DNA of 28,159 nt from a bacterium UBA2219 (GTDB lineage Bacteria > Desulfobacterota > Deferrimicrobia > Deferrimicrobiales > Deferrimicrobiaceae), in NCBI GenBank assembly GCA_002327765.1, contig DCUH01000084.1, positions 13,148 through 41,306 on the forward strand. Reading direction: 5' to 3'. Below, in pieces: positions 25,261 through 28,159 of this stretch. Below the pieces are notes generated by a model that saw nothing but the letters and a program-made list of their open reading frames with translations, did not search any database and was not told where the DNA came from. Numbering within the stretch: the first letter of the stretch is position 1; every line of letters starts with the position of its first letter. Position numbers and translations under genes: made by a program.

Positions 25261-25277
25261 CGGCTTATAACGGCTTA
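25261..25277. promoter_or_regulatory. Tandem CGGCTTA repeats in a divergent promoter region
   Basis: CGGCTTA occurs at 25261-25267 and again at 25271-25277, ten bases apart, about one helical turn. They lie in an unusually AT-rich stretch (about 25240-25291) between the divergent kinase and hydrolase genes. This spacing is typical of regulator half-sites read on one face of the DNA, but no regulator is identified. Confidence 0.35.
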
Positions 25278-25306
25278 ACCTTAAAAATATTTTCCCGGGT
25301 GCGGGC

Positions 25307-25312
25307 TATAAT
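25307..25312 (+). promoter_or_regulatory. Consensus -10 element for the alpha/beta hydrolase gene
   Basis: A perfect TATAAT lies 26 bases before the ATG, in a window where AT-rich hexamers are rare. At 16-18 bases upstream the sequence is an A/T run without a good TTGACA match. An activator bound at the CGGCTTA repeats could replace the -35 contact. Confidence 0.5.
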
Positions 25313-25338
25313 GTCGTGTCGGGAGGGACGCCTTCGCC

Positions 25339-26133
25339 ATGCCATTTGCCGACCTGAACGGATTCCGGGTGTACTTCGAAACGCACGGGGGCGGTTTCCC
25401 CTTGCTCCTGATCAATGGGCTGGGGAGCGACCACCTGGAGTGGCTGTTCCAGGTCCCCGCGTTCGAGCCCTACTTCCGGGTGGTGGTTTACGACCATTTC
25501 GGCACGGGGAAGAGCGACGTGCCGCCGGGGCCTTACACCACCGCGCGCATGGCCGACGACGTCGACATCCTGCTGGAATCCTTGGGGATACTGCGGGCGC
25601 ACGTCCTGGGCGTGTCTCTGGGGGGCATGATCGCCCAGGAGGTCGCGCTGCGCCACCCGGGCCGGGTGGAACGCCTGGTGCTGGGATGCACCGCCCCGGG
25701 GGGGGCGCTGTCCCTCCGGCCGTCCGAGGCGGCGATGGCGGCGTTCCTCGGCGCGGGGCGCGGAAACCCGGAAGCGGAGCTGCGGCGGATGATGCCCTAT
25801 CTGTACACGGACGCGTATATTGATGAACAGCCGGAAGAAATAGACGCCTTCCTCCGCAGGAGGCTGGAAAACCGGACCGACCCGGCGGCGTTCGCCGCCC
25901 AGCTGTCCGCCGCCATGACCCACAATGCGGCCGACCGGCTCCACCGGATCGAGGCCGGGACTTTGGTAATCACCGGGGACGCCGACCGGCTGGTGCCGCC
26001 GGAAAACTCCTCGCGGCTGGCGGAGCGCATCCCCGGCGCCCGGCTGGTCGTGCTCCCCGGCGCCCCGCACCGCCTCTTCGCGGAAAACGCCGAGGCGTTC
26101 AACAGGGAAGTGATGGGGTTCTTACAGGGGTAA
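25339..26133 (+). CDS. Alpha/beta hydrolase
   Basis: 264 residues of the alpha/beta hydrolase fold without a cap insertion large enough to name a subfamily. The nucleophile elbow is GVSLGG with S93; the acid is in ITGDADRLVP (D216) and the histidine in GAPHRLF (H244). NGLGSDHLEW forms the oxyanion region, and VVVYDHFGTGKSD replaces the more common DxRGxGxS. Substrate is unknown; such proteins include esterases and enol-lactonases. There is no signal peptide, so it acts in the cytoplasm. It is a single-gene unit; GGGAGGG lies about 12 bases before the ATG. The TAA stop (26131-26133) touches the first base of a large inverted repeat. Confidence 0.9.
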   Translation: MPFADLNGFRVYFETHGGGFPLLLINGLGSDHLEWLFQVPAFEPYFRVVVYDHFGTGKSDVPPGPYTTARMADDVDILLESLGILRAHVLGVSLGGMIAQEVALRHPGRVERLVLGCTAPGGALSLRPSEAAMAAFLGAGRGNPEAELRRMMPYLYTDAYIDEQPEEIDAFLRRRLENRTDPAAFAAQLSAAMTHNAADRLHRIEAGTLVITGDADRLVPPENSSRLAERIPGARLVVLPGAPHRLFAENAEAFNREVMGFLQG

Positions 26134-26238
26134 ACCGCAGAACCGGGACGTAGATGAGTTCTCCCACAGTTTGGGGACAGAGATGCAAGTCTGTCCCCGT
26201 TTTGGCGGAGAACTCATCTACGTCCCGGTTCTGCGGTT
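26133..26238. repeat. Large inverted repeat A (REP/MITE-like), between convergent genes
   Basis: Perfect 32-base arms (26133-26164 and 26207-26238) enclose 42 bases. Inside, after eight unpaired bases on each side, a second perfect hairpin pairs GGGGACAGA (26173-26181) with TCTGTCCCC (26190-26198). Both arms carry the core GGGACGTAGATGAG (26145-26158 and, reversed, 26213-26226). The left end overlaps the hydrolase stop codon and the right end overlaps the glutaredoxin stop codon. The structure could form a cruciform or serve as a two-way transcript end. Relation to other copies shows it belongs to a repeat family. Confidence 0.9.
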
Positions 26239-26491
26239 ACATCCCCCCCGCGTCGCGAAGGTCTTTCTCGAACCGGGCGGCGTCGAAGCCGTCGCCGGAA
26301 ACCATCGTTCCCTCCACGTCGAGGGTTGGAACTTTTCGCATCCCGTTATTGAGTTTCATCACGATCTCCGCCGCCGCGGGGTTCTGCTCGATGTCGATTT
26401 CCTCGTAAGCGACCTCCCGTTCCGCGAGGAACTTCTTGGCGGCCTTGCAGTCCCGGCACCATGGTGTGGTGTACATGACGATCTTTTTCAT
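26237..26491 (-). CDS. Glutaredoxin family protein (mycoredoxin-like)
   Basis: 84 residues with the thioredoxin fold pattern of glutaredoxins: MKKIVMYTTPWCRDCKAAK with the active-site pair C12 and C15, the DIEQNPAAAEIV segment, the cis-proline in KVPT, and a C-terminal GDGFD. The middle resembles mycoredoxin and NrdH-type redoxins. It would reduce disulfides or mixed disulfides of partner proteins. The ATG at 26491 has GGAGGG five bases upstream. Its TAA stop lies in the last bases of inverted repeat A, and its upstream region contains repeat copies C and B, so the gene is enclosed by repeats. Its partner and regulation are unknown. Confidence 0.93.
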   Translation of the reverse strand: MKKIVMYTTPWCRDCKAAKKFLAEREVAYEEIDIEQNPAAAEIVMKLNNGMRKVPTLDVEGTMVSGDGFDAARFEKDLRDAGGM

Positions 26492-26510
26492 TTTTCCCTC
26501 CGGCGGGTCG

Positions 26511-26570
26511 GGGACGTTGATGAGTCCTGACACAGAAGGGGGACACTCCCGAGGACCATAAAACGGGGAT
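26511..26570. repeat. Partial copy C of the repeat family, upstream of the glutaredoxin gene
   Basis: GGGACGTTGATGAG (26511-26524) is identical to the core of repeat B's right arm. It is followed by CACAG, then GGGGGACACTCCC, which parallels the inner hairpin part of repeat A (CACAG, then GGGGACA and TCCCC), and by AAAACGGGGA, the reverse of TCCCCGTTTT in A. A matching right arm is missing or decayed. It starts 20 bases upstream of the glutaredoxin ATG and so probably lies in its leader or promoter. Confidence 0.7.
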
Positions 26571-26587
26571 GGCAAACAGAAGGAAGG

Positions 26588-26682
26588 ACCACCGAACCGG
26601 GACGTAGATGAGAAGTCACAAAAGCTTGGAGGCCTGACTTCCTGATATGCAGGACTTCTCATCAACGTCCCGGTTCGGTGGT
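26588..26682. repeat. Large inverted repeat B, overlapping the LOG gene end
   Basis: Arms of 30 bases (26588-26617 and 26653-26682) match except at one position: the left core reads GGGACGTAGATGAG (26599-26612) and the right core, reversed, GGGACGTTGATGAG (26658-26671). The outer ends differ from repeat A (CCACCG against CCGCAG), but both share AACCGGGACGTAGATGAG. The right arm encodes the last six residues and the TGA stop of the neighbouring LOG protein. Confidence 0.88.
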
Positions 26683-27360
26683 TTCCGGCAGCGGGCTCCG
26701 CTTCCGCCGCTCGCCTACGGGCAGGACGGCGTCCCGGTGGAACTGCACGATGTACTCCACCGCCGCATCGGCGTCGTCCGTCATGTGGAACATGCCCATG
26801 TCTTCCGGGGAGATCGTCCCCTGGCCCACCATCGAGCGCTCCATCCAGCGGACCAGCCCCCTCCAGTAGTTCTTTCCCATCAGGACGACCGGGAATTTAC
26901 GCGTCTTTCCGGTCTGGATCAGCGTGAGGGCCTCGAAGAACTCGTCCAGCGTGCCGAACCCTCCCGGCATGATGACGTAGCCCACGGCGTACTTCACGAA
27001 CATCACCTTGCGGACGAAGAAATGCCGGAAGGAGAGCGAGACGTCCTGGTAGCGGTTCGGCTTCTGCTCCTTCGGGAGCTGGATGTTCAGGCCGATGGAA
27101 ACCCCTTTGGCGACCTGCGCCCCCCGGTTGGCCGCCTCCATGATGCCCGGCCCCCCGCCGGAGATCACCGCGAACCCACGCTTCGCGAGCTCCTCCGCCA
27201 CTTTCACGGTGCACTTGTACGACCAGTCGTTTTTCGCGGTGCGCGCGCTTCCGAAGATCGAGATGGCCGGACCGACGTCTTTGAGCTCCTCGAACCCTTC
27301 CACGAACTCGCTCATGATGCGGAACACCCGCCAGGTTTCGCCTCCGGCCAGCTCCTCCAT
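26662..27360 (-). CDS. TIGR00730-type LOG family nucleotide phosphoribohydrolase-like protein
   Basis: 232 residues with the Rossmann-type LOG fold. GGG at 68-70 begins SGGGPGIMEAANRGA, and MPGGFGTLDEFFEALTLIQTGK contains the PGGxGTxxE active-site motif (near 132-140); RKVMF lies near 117. LOG enzymes split the base-ribose bond of nucleoside 5'-monophosphates; the bacterial substrate is often AMP or another purine or pyrimidine nucleotide. The old label lysine decarboxylase is a misnomer. The ATG at 27360 has AGGAGG at 27370-27365, which shares bases with the yjbQ stop codon TAG, so the two are translated in tandem. The last six residues (TTEPGR) come from repeat B. Confidence 0.92.
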   Translation of the reverse strand: MEELAGGETWRVFRIMSEFVEGFEELKDVGPAISIFGSARTAKNDWSYKCTVKVAEELAKRGFAVISGGGPGIMEAANRGAQVAKGVSIGLNIQLPKEQKPNRYQDVSLSFRHFFVRKVMFVKYAVGYVIMPGGFGTLDEFFEALTLIQTGKTRKFPVVLMGKNYWRGLVRWMERSMVGQGTISPEDMGMFHMTDDADAAVEYIVQFHRDAVLPVGERRKRSPLPETTEPGR

Positions 27361-27371
27361 CGATCCTCCTA
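27361..27371 (-). promoter_or_regulatory. Ribosome binding site sharing bases with the yjbQ stop codon
   Basis: On the minus strand the sequence TAGGAGGATCG precedes the LOG ATG. TAG is the yjbQ stop, and its last two bases begin the perfect AGGAGG. Ribosomes ending on yjbQ are therefore placed on the start signal of the next gene, which fixes the LOG start at 27360. Confidence 0.8.
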
Positions 27372-27788
27372 TTCCCCGATGATCTTCACCAGGACCCGCT
27401 TGCGCCGCCGCCCGTCGAACTCCCCGTAGAAGACCCGCTCCCACGGACCGAGGTCGAGCCGCCCGTCCGTCACCGCCACCACGATCTCGCGCCCCATCAC
27501 CTGCCGCTTGAGGTGTGCGTCCCCGTTGTCCTCGCCGGTCCGGTTGTGCAGGTACTGGGAGACGGGCTCGTGGGGAGCCAGGTGCTCCAGCCATTTGGCG
27601 TAGTCCTGGTGCAGACCCCGCTCGTCGTCGTTGATGAACACCGACGCGGTGATGTGCATCGCGTTCACCAGGCACAATCCCTCCCGGATGCCGCTTTCCG
27701 AAAGGCATTCCTCCACGTCCTTCGTGATGTGGACGAAATCCATCCGGTGGGGGAGGTTGAACCAGAGCTCCTTCCGGTAGCTTTTCAT
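27369..27788 (-). CDS. yjbQ: YjbQ family protein (secondary thiamine-phosphate synthase enzyme)
   Basis: 139 residues, the normal length of UPF0047/YjbQ proteins. Typical segments are NAMHITASVFINDDE, HNRTGEDNGDAHLKRQVMG and TDGRLDLGPWERVFYGEFDG. E. coli YjbQ has weak thiamine phosphate synthase activity; the physiological function of the family is not settled. The ATG at 27788 has AGGGAG six bases upstream. A short hairpin, GCCCG TCA CGGGC (27815-27827), lies in the leader. TATACT on the minus strand (27845-27840) may be its -10 element, though the -35 is poor. Confidence 0.93.
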   Translation of the reverse strand: MKSYRKELWFNLPHRMDFVHITKDVEECLSESGIREGLCLVNAMHITASVFINDDERGLHQDYAKWLEHLAPHEPVSQYLHNRTGEDNGDAHLKRQVMGREIVVAVTDGRLDLGPWERVFYGEFDGRRRKRVLVKIIGE

Positions 27789-27872
27789 GCGGGGCTCCCT
27801 CGGCTTTAAGGATCGCCCGTCACGGGCCGGTCTTCAAGGAGTATACGACGGGAAGTCTCCGGCAGATAACGG

Positions 27873-27901
27873 TTTACGGCATACGTTTCGCGCGCTATCA
27901 T
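27873..27901 (+). promoter_or_regulatory. Sigma-70-type promoter for the response regulator gene
   Basis: TTTACG (27873-27878) and TATCAT (27896-27901) are separated by 17 bases and match the consensus at four and five of six positions. The start would be near 27908. The resulting leader of about 70 bases contains a small hairpin, CGGAC (27905-27909) with GTCCG (27917-27921). Confidence 0.5.
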
Positions 27902-27975
27902 TTACGGACCGATTTTGTCCGGCCGAGGGTTCATCCCGTTCGCCGACCTTAACGCAATCCGATGGGGGGATTCTT

Positions 27976-28159
27976 TTGAAAGGTCGTGTACTTGTCATCG
28001 ACGACGAAGCCGAGATCCGGCGGAACCTCACGATCGGCCTCACCCAGGAAGGGTACGGCGTCATCGCCTGCCCCGACGGCATCTCGGCGATCCACGAGCT
28101 GAACGCCGCCCGGGAGAAGGGGCTCGCCTACGATTACCTCGTGACCGACATCTTCATGC
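27976..28159 (+). CDS. Response regulator receiver domain protein (3' end missing)
   Basis: Sixty-one codons are visible before the window ends. The sequence KGRVLVIDDEAEIRRNLTIG has the acidic pocket of receiver domains, and YDYLVTDIFM holds the expected phosphorylated aspartate (the D before IFM). The start is the TTG at 27976, with GGGGGGA about six bases upstream. The output domain lies outside the window, so the class (DNA-binding, diguanylate cyclase or single-domain) cannot be told. It could be a partner of one of the two hybrid kinases, but it is not adjacent to either. Confidence 0.85.
   Translation, partial: MKGRVLVIDDEAEIRRNLTIGLTQEGYGVIACPDGISAIHELNAAREKGLAYDYLVTDIFM

Noticed and set aside
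26133..26682. CRISPR array
   Set aside because: The repeated cores are in inverted pairs with unequal spacing and long imperfect arms, with no regular repeat-spacer pattern and no cas gene.
26133..26682. Composite transposon carrying the glutaredoxin gene
   Set aside because: There is no transposase, no target-site duplication that I can see at the outer ends, and the outer arms of the two repeats differ.

Overview
This GC-rich window (about two thirds G+C by eye) is densely packed with chromosomal genes of bacterial type. About 21 genes fill almost all of it. No tRNA, rRNA, CRISPR array or transposase gene is visible. A GatAB amidotransferase, a GlnE adenylyltransferase, several iron-sulfur proteins and many two-component proteins suggest a Gram-negative, probably anaerobic or facultative bacterium of the former Deltaproteobacteria (Desulfuromonas/Geobacter-like lineages or relatives). 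That placement is an inference from gene content and order, not from a marker comparison.

Region by region. Positions 1-6442 (+) carry the end of gatA, then gatB, mtnA and glnE: tRNA-Gln/Asn amidation, methionine salvage and control of glutamine synthetase. Positions 6462-10593 (-) carry a five-gene unit read as ilvE, queE, queC, a fused NapH/NapG-like membrane polyferredoxin, and a small unknown protein. Positions 10712-13426 (+) carry four genes joined by 4-base overlaps: a cation diffusion facilitator, a LapA-domain membrane protein, endonuclease III and a lysophospholipid acyltransferase. An MFS transporter (-) overlaps the end of that group. nadE (+) and a secreted beta-sandwich-like protein (+) follow. 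The secreted protein overlaps the end of rqcH (-). Upstream of rqcH, on the same strand, is a large hybrid histidine kinase with a C-terminal Hpt domain. A small lipoprotein (+) and a second hybrid histidine kinase (-) follow. The right end holds an alpha/beta hydrolase (+), a glutaredoxin (-), a yjbQ-LOG gene pair (-) and the start of a response regulator (+) cut by the window edge.

The most unusual structure is at 26131-26682: two large inverted repeats and one partial copy share the core GGGACGTWGATGAG. They surround the glutaredoxin gene. The stop codons of all three neighbouring genes (hydrolase, glutaredoxin, LOG protein) fall inside or at the very edge of a repeat. They look like REP/MITE-type mobile or formerly mobile elements that have become gene ends. 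Other points worth attention are the NapH-NapG fusion in an operon with queuosine genes, three pairs of convergent genes whose coding ends overlap by 35-62 bases, and a FieF-like metal exporter with an added cysteine tail and two palindromes ahead of it.
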